The position numbers and the translations under genes are program-made. From Pseudomonas graminis (GTDB taxonomy: Bacteria; Pseudomonadota; Gammaproteobacteria; Pseudomonadales; Pseudomonadaceae), in assembly GCF_013201545.1 (NCBI RefSeq), contig NZ_CP053746.1, forward strand, positions 1,217,001 through 1,281,000: DNA of 64,000 nucleotides. Reading direction: 5' to 3'. Under the pieces are notes generated by a model. The model worked only from the letters and a program-made list of their open reading frames with translations. It ran no database searches and had not been told where the DNA came from. Position 1 is the first letter of the stretch; each line of letters begins with the position of its first letter. This document shows, piece by piece, positions 55,950 to 64,000 of this stretch.

Positions 55950-56055
55950 GATCGTTCCCACGCTCTGCGTGGGAATGCAGTTCAGGACGCTCGGCGTCCA
56001 TCGAAGGACGCAGAGCGTCACGGGCGGCGTTACCACGCTGAGGGTGGCAACGATC
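55950..56055. repeat. 106-base intergenic repeat with terminal inverted repeats
   Basis: It begins GATCGTTCCCACGCTCTGCG and ends with GGTGGCAACGATC, so the ends are imperfect inverted copies. Inside are nested hairpins, CCCACGCTCTGCGTGGG and the GACGCTC/GAGCGTC pair. This GATCGTTCCCACGC family is widespread between genes in P. fluorescens and P. syringae. It lies between purU and soxG. Confidence 0.75.
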
Positions 56056-56058
56056 AAA

Positions 56059-56691
56059 TCAGGCAGCAACGCCCAAACCATACTCCGCGCTCGCGTCCTG
56101 CAGCCACAGCCACCAGTAATCGGCAAAACTGCGGCGGATGACCAATTCCCAGGTCTCCTCACCCGTACGACGGATCACAAGCTGCGATTTGGCGAACACC
56201 GTGCCGATGGCCTTGCCCACCGGGAAGTTGTTCGGGTGCACGTCGTAGCTGGTGGACTTCATCAGCACTTCGCGCACATTGGGCCCGGTCAGCTCCAGCA
56301 GCGATTGCCCGCCGCTGACGTTGACGATAGCGATGTGCAAACCGGCTAGCGCCTCGCGCAGCTTCTGCTCGACGGCGAATTCTTCACCAGTCGGCACGAT
56401 CAGCAACCACTCATCCGGGCCAAGCCACTGGATCGAGCTATCGCCGCTTGAGACCAGCGCCAGCGCGCCCGGCAATTCCATGCCCAGCGCCTTGTGCACG
56501 CCCGCCGCGAATGCCGGATCGTGCCCATTGCCACGGATGGTCAGGTGGCCAAGCAGCTTTTTCTCCCGCAACAACACGCCCGGATTGCTGCGACCTTTGC
56601 CGATCAGGCTTTGAAGGTCAGCATGAAACAGCGGCGACTCGGCTTTGGCGTCGGTCGCTGGCCGCTGTTGGTAAACGTTGGCTGTGGTCAT
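56059..56691 (-). CDS. soxG: Sarcosine oxidase gamma subunit
   Basis: A 210-residue subunit of heterotetrameric sarcosine oxidase, related to the GcvT fold. The WLGPDEWLLIVPTGEE and GQSLLELTGPNVREVLMKSTSYDVHP blocks are typical of SoxG. It has no known catalytic role alone and completes the alpha-beta-gamma-delta complex. It follows soxA after 61 bases. Confidence 0.95.
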   Translation of the reverse strand: MTTANVYQQRPATDAKAESPLFHADLQSLIGKGRSNPGVLLREKKLLGHLTIRGNGHDPAFAAGVHKALGMELPGALALVSSGDSSIQWLGPDEWLLIVPTGEEFAVEQKLREALAGLHIAIVNVSGGQSLLELTGPNVREVLMKSTSYDVHPNNFPVGKAIGTVFAKSQLVIRRTGEETWELVIRRSFADYWWLWLQDASAEYGLGVAA

Positions 56692-56752
56692 AGAGCACCT
56701 GTGTTGAATTCTGTTGTTTCAGTGAGCGCAAGGTGTGCGGTGTTCCGGGTGA

Positions 56753-59700
56753 TCACTCCACGTTCTGCTGATCACCCTTCGGATCGAAGAACACCGAGGA
56801 CACAATCTCGGCCTCGATCACCGACCCATCCGCCAGTGGCGCAAACACTCGCTCACCCATGCGCCTCAGCCCGCCCTTCACCACACCCATCGCGAACGAA
56901 TAGCCCAGCGAGTTCGCCGCATAACTCGACGTCACATGGCCAACCATCTTCATCGGGATCGACTGCTTCGGATCAAACACCAGTTGCGCGCCTTCAGGCA
57001 GCCACTTGTTCGGATCAATCGGCTTCAGGCCGACGAGCTGCTTGCGCTCGTCCCGCACACAATCCTCACGGTTCATGCCGCGCTGGCCGATCCACGAGAA
57101 CGGCTTGGTGCGGCCGACACACCAGCCCATGTTCAAATCGTCCGGGGTCATCGAGCCGTCAGTGTCCTGGCCGACAATGATGAAGCCCTTCTCGGCCCGC
57201 AGGACGTGCATGGTTTCAGTGCCGTACGGGGTCAGGTTGTACTGTTTGCCGGCCTCGGCGATTTTTTCCAGAACGCCCATGGCGTAGTCGGCCTGGATGT
57301 TCACTTCGTAGGAAAGCTCGCCGGTGAACGAAATCCGGAACACCCGCGCCGGCACACCGCCCACCAGGCCTTCTTTCCAGGTCATGAACGGGAACGCTTC
57401 ACGGCCAAGGTCGATGTCGGTCACTTCGCTGAGCAGCTTGCGGCTGTTCGGGCCCGACAGGGTCAGGGTTGCGTAGTGGTCGGTGACGGACGTGAAGTAC
57501 ACCTTCAGGTCCGGCCACTCCGTCTGTTGATAGATTTCCAGCCACTGCAGCACGCGGGCAGCGCCGCCGGTCGTGGTGGTCATGATGAAGTGATTATCGG
57601 CGATGCAGGCGGTGACGCCGTCGTCGAAGACCATGCCGTCTTCCTTGCACATCAGGCCGTAACGCGCCTTGCCCACATCGAGTTTGGTCCAGGCGTTGGT
57701 GTAGATGCGGTTCAGAAACTCCCGTGCATCCGGGCCTTGAATGTCGATTTTGCCCAGCGTCGATGCGTCCAGCAGGCCGACGCTGTCGCGCACGGCCTTG
57801 CATTCGCGGCGCACGGCGGCGTGGATGTCTTCACCGGCTTTCGGGAAATACCACGGGCGCTTCCACTGCCCGACGTCTTCGAATTCGGCGCCGTTCTTGA
57901 CGTGCCAGGCGTGCAGCGCGGTGAAGCGCACAGGCTCGAAGACGTGGCCGCAGTGACGGCCTGCGATGGCGCCGAAGGTCACCGGCGTGTAGTTCGGGCG
58001 GAACATGGTGGTGCCCATTTCCGGGATCGACACGTTCAGCGAGCGTGCCGCAATGGCCAGGCCGTTGACGTTGCCGAGCTTGCCCTGGTCCGTACCGAAA
58101 CCCAGCGCCGTGTAGCGTTTGACGTGCTCGACGGACTCGAAACCCTCACGAGTTGCCAATTCGATGGCCGCTGCGGTGACGTCGTTCTGCAGGTCGACGA
58201 ATTGCTTCGGCGCCCGCGCAGTGCCTTTTTCGTGCGGGACCTGGAACAGCGCCAAGGTCGGTTCTTCCACCCGGCTCAGGGCTTTGGGCAGTACGCCTTC
58301 GACCGGTTTGAAACCGGCTTTACTGGCGGCACGAACACCGCCTTCAAAACCGTCGGCCAGCGAGTCGCCGAGGGCGTAAACGCCATTCACACCACCGACA
58401 CAGACGCGTTTCTGCGGCGCTTCGCCCGGCACGAAACCGAGGATGTCTTCGCGCCAGACCGGCTTGCCGCCGAGGTGCGAAGCCAAGTGAACGATCGGAC
58501 TGTAGCCACCGGAGCTGGCGACCAGATCGCACTCGAGCCATTCGCCAGGACTGGTGACCTTGTGGCCTTTGACGTCGATGGCGGCCACGCGGGCGGCACT
58601 GACGCGCTTGCTGCCACGGGCTTCCACCACGGCGCTGCCGGTCAGAATACGAATGCCTTTGGCGCGGGCTTCTTCCACTAACGCACCGCGCGGGTTGTGA
58701 CGCGCGTCGGCAACGGCGACCACGTGCAGGCCGGCGTCAAGCCAGTCCAGCGCCACGCGATAGGCGTAATCATTGTTGGTCGACAGGATCAGTTTCTTGC
58801 CCGGCGCCACGCCATATCGACGCACGTAAGTGGAGACCGCGCCGGCCAGCATGTTGCCCGGCACATCGTTGTTGCCGTAAACCAGTGGACGCTCGTGGGT
58901 GCCGGTCGCCAGCACCACGCGCTTGGCGCGAACCCGGTGCATGCGCTGACGCACCTGGCCAATCGGCGCGCGATCGCCCAAGTGATCGGTCAGCCGCTCG
59001 TGAATGGTCAGGAAATTGTGGTCGTGATAGCCGTTCACCGTGGCGCGCGGCAGCAGGGTCACGTTGGGCAGGCCTTTGAGTTCGGCCACCACCGTCGCTA
59101 CCCATTCCGCTGCCGGTTTACCGTCCAGACTTTCGCGGCTGTCCAGCAGGCTGCCGCCGAATTCTTCCTGCTCGTCCGCCAGGATGACCCGAGCACCGCT
59201 GCGCGCAGCGGCCAGTGCGGCGGCCAGACCTGCTGGGCCGGCGCCGACCACCAGCACATCGCAGTGCTGGTTCATGTTGTCGTAGGTGTCCGGATCCAGC
59301 TCGGTCGGCGAGCGCCCCAGGCCCGCTGCCTTGCGGATGTACTTCTCGTAGGTCATCCAGAACGATTGCGGGTACATGAAGGTTTTGTAGTAGAAGCCCG
59401 GGGGCATCAGCTTGCCGCCGACCTTGCCGAGAATGCCCATCATGTCGGTATTCACGCTCGGCCAGCCGTTGGTGCTGGTCGCAACGAGGCCCGGATAAAG
59501 CGCCTGTTGCGTGGCGCGCACGTTGGGAATCTGCGTGGCTTCGGTGGCGCCGATCTGCAGCACGGCATTCGGCTCTTCCGAACCTGCCGCAAAGATGCCG
59601 CGAGGACGGGAATACTTGAAGCTGCGGCCAATGATGTCGACGCCGTTGGCGAGCAAGGCTGCGGCCAGTGTGTCGCCTGCAAAGCCTTGATAAGTCTGAC

Positions 59701-59773
59701 CGTTGAAGTTGAAATTCAGGACCTTGCTGCGATCAATGCGGCCGCCGTTGGGCAGGCGATTGGACTGGCTCAT
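56753..59773 (-). CDS. soxA: Sarcosine oxidase alpha subunit
   Basis: A 1006-residue subunit. It has an N-terminal 2Fe-2S-like/NAD-binding half with CDVLVVGAGPAGLAAALAAARSGARVILADEQ at about 172-203, and a C-terminal GcvT-like folate-binding half from about 600. It takes the methyl-derived carbon onto tetrahydrofolate as methylene-THF. Start overlaps the soxD stop by ATGA. Confidence 0.96.
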   Translation of the reverse strand: MSQSNRLPNGGRIDRSKVLNFNFNGQTYQGFAGDTLAAALLANGVDIIGRSFKYSRPRGIFAAGSEEPNAVLQIGATEATQIPNVRATQQALYPGLVATSTNGWPSVNTDMMGILGKVGGKLMPPGFYYKTFMYPQSFWMTYEKYIRKAAGLGRSPTELDPDTYDNMNQHCDVLVVGAGPAGLAAALAAARSGARVILADEQEEFGGSLLDSRESLDGKPAAEWVATVVAELKGLPNVTLLPRATVNGYHDHNFLTIHERLTDHLGDRAPIGQVRQRMHRVRAKRVVLATGTHERPLVYGNNDVPGNMLAGAVSTYVRRYGVAPGKKLILSTNNDYAYRVALDWLDAGLHVVAVADARHNPRGALVEEARAKGIRILTGSAVVEARGSKRVSAARVAAIDVKGHKVTSPGEWLECDLVASSGGYSPIVHLASHLGGKPVWREDILGFVPGEAPQKRVCVGGVNGVYALGDSLADGFEGGVRAASKAGFKPVEGVLPKALSRVEEPTLALFQVPHEKGTARAPKQFVDLQNDVTAAAIELATREGFESVEHVKRYTALGFGTDQGKLGNVNGLAIAARSLNVSIPEMGTTMFRPNYTPVTFGAIAGRHCGHVFEPVRFTALHAWHVKNGAEFEDVGQWKRPWYFPKAGEDIHAAVRRECKAVRDSVGLLDASTLGKIDIQGPDAREFLNRIYTNAWTKLDVGKARYGLMCKEDGMVFDDGVTACIADNHFIMTTTTGGAARVLQWLEIYQQTEWPDLKVYFTSVTDHYATLTLSGPNSRKLLSEVTDIDLGREAFPFMTWKEGLVGGVPARVFRISFTGELSYEVNIQADYAMGVLEKIAEAGKQYNLTPYGTETMHVLRAEKGFIIVGQDTDGSMTPDDLNMGWCVGRTKPFSWIGQRGMNREDCVRDERKQLVGLKPIDPNKWLPEGAQLVFDPKQSIPMKMVGHVTSSYAANSLGYSFAMGVVKGGLRRMGERVFAPLADGSVIEAEIVSSVFFDPKGDQQNVE

Positions 59774-60084
59774 ACCTGTTCTCCCTTTCTGATCGCGGGC
59801 GCTGGATTGACGAACTGCGGCTGCGTGCCGATCGGATAGGTTTCGAGAATCTCGTAGGTCACGGTGTCACGCGTGGTGTTGAAATACTGCCGGCAACCCG
59901 CCGCGTGAATCCACAACTCGTGGTGGAGACCGCGCGGGTTGTCGCGGAAGAACATGTAGTCGCCCCACTCTTCGTCGGTGCAGGCAGCCGGGTCGAGTGG
60001 ACGCGGGATGTGGGCCTGACCGGAGACGTGGAATTCCTCTTCGGAGCGCAGTTCGCCACAGTGAGGACAGAAGATATGCAACAT
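59770..60084 (-). CDS. soxD: Sarcosine oxidase delta subunit
   Basis: A 104-residue zinc-binding subunit. Cys6 and Cys9 (FCPHCGE) with His60 and Cys64 (HELWIHAAGC) give the known zinc site. It lies 15 bases after soxB and overlaps soxA. Confidence 0.96.
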   Translation of the reverse strand: MLHIFCPHCGELRSEEEFHVSGQAHIPRPLDPAACTDEEWGDYMFFRDNPRGLHHELWIHAAGCRQYFNTTRDTVTYEILETYPIGTQPQFVNPAPAIRKGEQV

Positions 60085-60099
60085 GGGAAAAGTCCTCTG

Positions 60100-61350
60100 T
60101 TAGTGGGCTACGGCTGCAGCGCCGTGTTCATCGATCAATGCGCCGTTGTGGAACCGGTCGATTGAGAAGGGCTTGGCCAGCGGGTGCATTTCGCCTTTCG
60201 CCAGACTGGCGGCAAACACGTTGCCCGAGCCGGGCGTGGCCTTGAAGCCACCGGTACCCCAACCGCAGTTGAAGAACATGTTCGGCACCGGCGTTTTGGA
60301 AATGATCGGGCAGGCGTCCGGCGTGGTGTCGACGATGCCGCCCCACTGGCGGTTCATGCGCACCCGCGAGAGCACCGGGAACATCTCGACGATGGCCTGA
60401 ATGGTGTGCTCGATCACCGGGTACGAGCCGCGCTGGCCATAGCCGATCCAGCTGTCGATCCCGGCCCCGATCACGAGGTCGCCCTTGTCGGACTGGCTGA
60501 TATAGCCGTGTACGGCGTTTGACATGATCACGCTGTCGATAATGGGCTTGATCGGCTCAGACACCAGCGCTTGCAGCGGATGGGATTCCACCGGCAGACG
60601 GAAACCGGCGAGCTTGGCCATGTGGCCAGAGTTGCCGGCAGTCACCACACCGACGCGCTTGGCGCCGATGAAGCCCTTGTTGGTTTCGACGCCGATGCAC
60701 ACGCCGTTTTCCTTGCGGAAGCCGGTCACTTCGGTCTGCTGAATCAAGTCCACGCCCAACGCATCGGCGGCGCGGGCATAGCCCCAGGCCACGGCGTCAT
60801 GACGCGCGACACCGCCGCGACGCTGCACCGTTGCGCCGATGATCGGGTAACGGGTGTTTTTCGAGCAGTCGAGATACGGAATTTCTTCAGCCACTTGCTT
60901 GCCGTTGAGCAGCTCGCCGTCAACACCGTTGAGGCGGTTGGCGCTGACGCGGCGCTCGGAATCACGCATGTCCTGCAGGGTGTGGCACAGGTTGTAAACG
61001 CCGCGCTGGGAAAACATGACGTTGTAGTTGATGTCCTGAGACAGGCCTTCCCACAGTTTCATCGCGTGTTCGTATAAGTGCGCGGATTCGTCCCATAGAT
61101 AGTTGGAGCGCACGATGGTGGTGTTGCGCGCGGTATTGCCGCCGCCCAACCAGCCTTTTTCAACCACGGCCACATTGGTGATGCCGTGCTCTTTGGCCAG
61201 GTAGTACGCCGTCGCCAGACCGTGCCCGCCGCCGCCGACAATCACGACGTCGTAGACCTTTTTCGGGGTGGGCGTGCGCCACATGCGCTGCCAGTTTTCG
61301 TGGTGGCTGAGGGAGTGTTTAAAGAGGCCGAAGCCCGAGTAATGCTGCAT
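60100..61350 (-). CDS. soxB: Sarcosine oxidase beta subunit
   Basis: A 416-residue flavoprotein that carries the site of sarcosine oxidation. The FAD motif [21 protein letters not shown] lies at about 37-57. His184 in [11 protein letters not shown] is the likely residue for covalent FMN attachment. It produces glycine and reduced flavin, with the one-carbon unit passed to the alpha subunit. It follows glyA after 15 bases. Confidence 0.96.
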   Translation of the reverse strand: MQHYSGFGLFKHSLSHHENWQRMWRTPTPKKVYDVVIVGGGGHGLATAYYLAKEHGITNVAVVEKGWLGGGNTARNTTIVRSNYLWDESAHLYEHAMKLWEGLSQDINYNVMFSQRGVYNLCHTLQDMRDSERRVSANRLNGVDGELLNGKQVAEEIPYLDCSKNTRYPIIGATVQRRGGVARHDAVAWGYARAADALGVDLIQQTEVTGFRKENGVCIGVETNKGFIGAKRVGVVTAGNSGHMAKLAGFRLPVESHPLQALVSEPIKPIIDSVIMSNAVHGYISQSDKGDLVIGAGIDSWIGYGQRGSYPVIEHTIQAIVEMFPVLSRVRMNRQWGGIVDTTPDACPIISKTPVPNMFFNCGWGTGGFKATPGSGNVFAASLAKGEMHPLAKPFSIDRFHNGALIDEHGAAAVAH

Positions 61351-61365
61351 GGTGCGACTCCTGAC

Positions 61366-62619
61366 TCAGCGGTAAACCGGGAAATCGGCGCACAGCGCGG
61401 CGACCTGGTCGGCAACATTGGCCTCGACATCGGCGTCGCCGAGGTTGTCGAGGATGTCGCAGATCCAGCCTGCCAGCGTGATGCACTGGGTAACTTTGAA
61501 ACCGCGCGTGGTCACAGCGGGTGTGCCGATGCGCAGGCCCGACGTCACGAACGGCGATTGCGGATCGTTCGGCACGGCGTTCTTGTTGACGGTGATGTGC
61601 GCTCGACCCAGCGCCGCGTCGGCGTCTTTCCCGGTCAGGCCCTGACGAATCAGGCTGACGAGGAACAGGTGATTGTCGGTCCCGCCCGACACGACGTCGT
61701 AACCGCGATCAATGAACACCTGCGCCATGGCCTGGGCGTTATCAATCACTTGCTGTTGATAGGCTTTGAAACCGGGCTCCATGGCTTCCTTGAAGCACAC
61801 GGCCTTGCCGGCAATCACGTGCATCAATGGACCACCCTGGGCACCCGGGAACACAGCTGAATTGAGCTTTTTCTCAATCTCTTCGTTGGCCTTGGCCAGG
61901 ATCAACCCGCCACGGGGGCCGCGGAGAGTTTTGTGGGTAGTGGTGGTGACCACATCGGCGTACGGCAGCGGGTTCGGGTACAAACCGGCGGCGACCAGAC
62001 CGGCCACATGGGCCATGTCAACGAACAGCAGCGCGCCCACTTTGTCGGCGATCTCACGAAAGCGCGGGAAATCCAGGGTTTTGGAGTAGGCCGAGAAACC
62101 GGCAACGATCATCTTCGGTTTGTGCTCGACGGCCAGTCGCTCGACTTCGTCGTAATCGATCAGGCCAGTGGTAACGTCAATACCGTATTGAACGGCGTTG
62201 TACAGCTTGCCCGATGAAGACACTTTGGCACCGTGGGTCAGGTGACCGCCATGGGCCAGGCTCATGCCCAGCAAGGTGTCGCCCGCTTGCAGCAATGCCA
62301 GATAAACCGCGCTGTTGGCCGAAGAACCGGAATGCGGCTGGACATTGGCGTAGTCGGCGCCAAACAGCAGCTTGGCGCGATCGATCGCCAGTTGCTCGAC
62401 TTTGTCGACATGCTCGCAACCGCCGTAGTAACGCTTGCCGGGATAACCCTCGGCGTATTTGTTGGTCAGGCCGCTGCCCTGGGCCTGCATCACACGCTTG
62501 CTGGTGTAGTTCTCCGAGGCGATCAGCTCGATATGGTCTTCCTGACGCTGCTCTTCGGCACTGATCGCCGCCAACAGTGCATCGTCATAACCCTGGATCT
62601 GGTCTTGCTTGCTGAACAT
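61366..62619 (-). CDS. glyA: Serine hydroxymethyltransferase
   Basis: A 417-residue PLP enzyme. The cofactor lysine is Lys230 in [16 protein letters not shown]. It interconverts glycine plus methylene-THF with serine, using both products of sarcosine oxidase. As first gene of glyA-soxBDAG it is the sox-linked copy; a housekeeping copy is expected elsewhere. The 486-base upstream gap should contain the SouR/GbdR-type control site, which I could not place with confidence. Confidence 0.96.
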   Translation of the reverse strand: MFSKQDQIQGYDDALLAAISAEEQRQEDHIELIASENYTSKRVMQAQGSGLTNKYAEGYPGKRYYGGCEHVDKVEQLAIDRAKLLFGADYANVQPHSGSSANSAVYLALLQAGDTLLGMSLAHGGHLTHGAKVSSSGKLYNAVQYGIDVTTGLIDYDEVERLAVEHKPKMIVAGFSAYSKTLDFPRFREIADKVGALLFVDMAHVAGLVAAGLYPNPLPYADVVTTTTHKTLRGPRGGLILAKANEEIEKKLNSAVFPGAQGGPLMHVIAGKAVCFKEAMEPGFKAYQQQVIDNAQAMAQVFIDRGYDVVSGGTDNHLFLVSLIRQGLTGKDADAALGRAHITVNKNAVPNDPQSPFVTSGLRIGTPAVTTRGFKVTQCITLAGWICDILDNLGDADVEANVADQVAALCADFPVYR

Positions 62620-62921
62620 CGCGGTTCTCCCAGCGGCGGCGCGGCGCCTGAATGATCGACAGGGCCTTGAACTGCCCTTTGGCCACGATGGTATGGCTGA
62701 CGCTGGCTGCCCAGATGCCTACGCACGCCACACAAAGGCGCGTTTACGACATGGGTTGGCGGGGAGGAATAAATGAGCTGTTGCCGCAGCTTTCTGTAGG
62801 AGCGCGTGTCAGACAAAGAAATCGCGGTCGAGGCAGGGAGTTTTAGTTCAGCGAATGTCGCAATTAGACCCATGCTTATCCCTTGATCCTAAATGCGCAC
62901 TACGACCAGCGGTAGCAAAAC

Positions 62922-62937
62922 CTGTCATTTGTGACAG
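62922..62937. promoter_or_regulatory. Inverted repeat CTGTCA-N4-TGACAG in the glyA/orphan gene gap
   Basis: Six-base perfect arms with a TTTG spacer, 169 bases before the 63106 gene and 303 bases before glyA. It may serve either gene. Between 62620 and 63105 nothing else could be supported except a REP-like fragment GTAGGAGCGCGTGTC near 62797. Confidence 0.35.
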
Positions 62938-63105
62938 TAGCAACAAGGCGTGCATACGCCTAACTTACCAGTGCAGCACAGTGACGGGTAAGTAGCCCTT
63001 GAAATTATGAACGTGGCGACTTTCCTCAAATACTACCGAATGCCTAACATCAGACTCATTACGCCTGAATGTTAAGCTCTGTGTAAACTTAAAAGGAATT
63101 ACAAC

Positions 63106-63540
63106 ATGGCTAATATCAACAAAAAACCGGAAGAAACCTTTACAAAAGGGCCCATTCCTCTCAATCAGGCTTTGCTTAATGTTTATCCTGGTGACGTATA
63201 CCAGTGGGTAGGAGGCTCAGAAGGAGGCACTGGAACCGTCGTCTCAAGAGAGTTCTTCTACAACACAGGGAATGGAGAGGTAGCTGTTTCCTTCCGGATC
63301 CGAGAGGACGGTAAAACCAGCGTAAACGGAACGATGAAGAAAGTGGTGAGCAAAAATTCTACAGCTGCCCCAGTCGCCGACGCGTTCTATTTTACGGTAC
63401 AGGTCGGCGATGCAGTCCAACATACCGACCTTTGGAACTCATTCGACGTTGTCGGCAAAAAAGTCATTTTCGATGCATCTAACGACACCGCCACAGTCGA
63501 ATTAAAAGTGAACTGGACAAACTGGCAAACCGAGAAGTGA
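63106..63540 (+). CDS. Unrecognised 144-residue protein, A/T-rich gene
   Basis: A clear gene with AAAGGA about 9 bases before the ATG and a terminator-like hairpin 62 bases after the stop. The protein has no signal peptide or membrane segment. It is polar with alternating hydrophobic residues (AVSFRIREDGKTSV, KKVIFDASNDTATVELKVNW), suggesting a beta-sandwich. No cysteine is present. Codon use (AAA, AAT, TTT, TCA) is A/T-richer than its neighbours, suggesting acquisition by transfer. I do not recognise the family; a secreted or cytolysin-like small protein cannot be ruled in or out. Confidence 0.75.
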   Translation: MANINKKPEETFTKGPIPLNQALLNVYPGDVYQWVGGSEGGTGTVVSREFFYNTGNGEVAVSFRIREDGKTSVNGTMKKVVSKNSTAAPVADAFYFTVQVGDAVQHTDLWNSFDVVGKKVIFDASNDTATVELKVNWTNWQTEK

Positions 63541-63602
63541 CTGCTCTCCATCAGGCCAGAAAAAATTAAAAAGTTGATCTAATGATATAAAATACGCGAC
63601 CC

Positions 63603-63632
63603 AAACTCTCCCTGCGACTGCAGGGAGAGTTT
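63603..63632. terminator. Strong hairpin after the orphan gene
   Basis: A perfect 13-base stem AAACTCTCCCTGC / GCAGGGAGAGTTT with a GACT loop. Only three T follow within the stem end, so it may act in both directions at moderate strength. The rest of 63541-63833 shows nothing I can call. Confidence 0.7.
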
Positions 63633-63833
63633 GTCGTTAAGTCAGACCGATTTGGAATTCAGCTGCCCCTAGGTCTCGATCTTGCCGAGAATCATCACCC
63701 CCCGCACACCTAAGACCAACGGTCATGAACGCTGTCAACAATGACAATATTCAAATAGCGACGACGGGTTTACTTTTTAGGCCAACGGAATGCCAGCCAC
63801 CCACTTCTCACTTATTCACTCAAGGGAATGATC

Positions 63834-64000
63834 ATGGGCACAATCGCAAGGTCGCATACGCTAACTCCGCAGTTATGGAAAAAGCTAAGGGGGAAAAACG
63901 TCTGTCGGCAGGGACCCGCTACGGAGCTGCTGCTCTTTCTGACTCAAGGCGTGTTTCATACGGTGGATATAGAAGGCTCGGTCAAACTGAGGATTATTCG
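63834..64000 (+). CDS. Start of an unrecognised gene cut by the window end
   Basis: An open frame from ATG 63834 to the window edge, 55 codons without a stop, preceded by AAGGGA at 63822-63827 with 6-base spacing. It begins MGTIARSHTLTPQLWKKLRG. The ATG at 63828 is in the same frame but too close to the ribosome site. No family was recognised from the visible part. The sequence is mildly A/T-rich like the preceding gene. Confidence 0.45.
   Translation, partial: MGTIARSHTLTPQLWKKLRGKNVCRQGPATELLLFLTQGVFHTVDIEGSVKLRII

Noticed and set aside
56936..59839. Two long rightward open frames opposite soxA
   Set aside because: Antisense shadows of the sarcosine oxidase alpha gene; His/Val/Ala-rich translations typical of such shadows.
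1..64000. CRISPR arrays, tRNA or rRNA genes, insertion sequences, prophage
   Set aside because: No regularly spaced direct repeats, no tRNA-like cloverleaf, no transposase, integrase or phage structural genes were seen.

Overview
The window is a stretch of Pseudomonas chromosome. The pqqFABCDE order, the bioBFHCD operon next to a Gac/Rsm small RNA, the davBA lysine pathway, the glyA-soxBDAG-purU-fdhA set and intergenic repeats built on GTGGGAGCGAGCTTGCTC-type sequence all point to the P. fluorescens / P. syringae side of the genus. No rRNA, tRNA, CRISPR array, transposase or prophage was seen. Almost everything is core or conserved accessory metabolism. The right end (about 63.1-64.0 kb) is visibly richer in A/T and holds unrecognised genes.

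Layout. 0-4.2 kb: a leftward envelope cluster homologous to E. coli yjfIJKLMC (DUF2170, PspA-like, rhomboid, DUF2491, DUF350, DUF1190 lipoprotein, ATP-grasp glutathionylspermidine-synthase-like protein cut by the window edge). It diverges from a FUSC membrane protein across a region with two copies of the palindrome TCACATGTGA. 5.5-9.8 kb: ppk2, then an Lrp-type regulator and davBA. 9.8-17.6 kb: pqqF, the PqqA peptide gene, a terminator-like attenuator, pqqBCDE and an S9 peptidase. 17.8-18.9 kb: a DMT exporter and a small YqaE/Pmp3 protein. 19.1-24.6 kb: an Rsm small RNA (probably rsmY) with a GacA box, followed by two large FadE-type acyl-CoA dehydrogenases flanking a GGDEF protein; the distal one has a promoter covered by two PsrA-like boxes.

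24.9-30.0 kb: a mini flagellar-rod-like protein and the biotin operon bioBFHCD, controlled by a BirA-type operator that lies inside the first codons of the divergent comF. 30.1-41.7 kb: comF, a ModE-like regulator, a Tat-exported PhoX phosphatase, SrkA-like kinase, RarD, GcvR-like ACT protein, malate synthase G, a receiver protein and a cNMP/CBS/nucleotidyltransferase protein paired with an exonuclease. 42.6-48.1 kb: an iron-starvation cell-surface-signalling cassette (ECF sigma, FecR, TonB-dependent receptor, PepSY protein, small membrane protein). 48.4-53.5 kb: MFS transporter, GST, aspartic/zinc protease-like protein, acyltransferase, DUF2780 protein and a frameshifted DUF1190 gene.

53.7-62.6 kb: a leftward one-carbon module. 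Sarcosine oxidase SoxBDAG with GlyA releases formaldehyde or methylene-THF and glycine, PurU releases formate from formyl-THF, and FdhA oxidises formaldehyde. 63.1-64.0 kb: an orphan 144-residue protein and the start of another unrecognised gene. All functional calls are by recognition of protein family features in the translated sequence; no database search was run.
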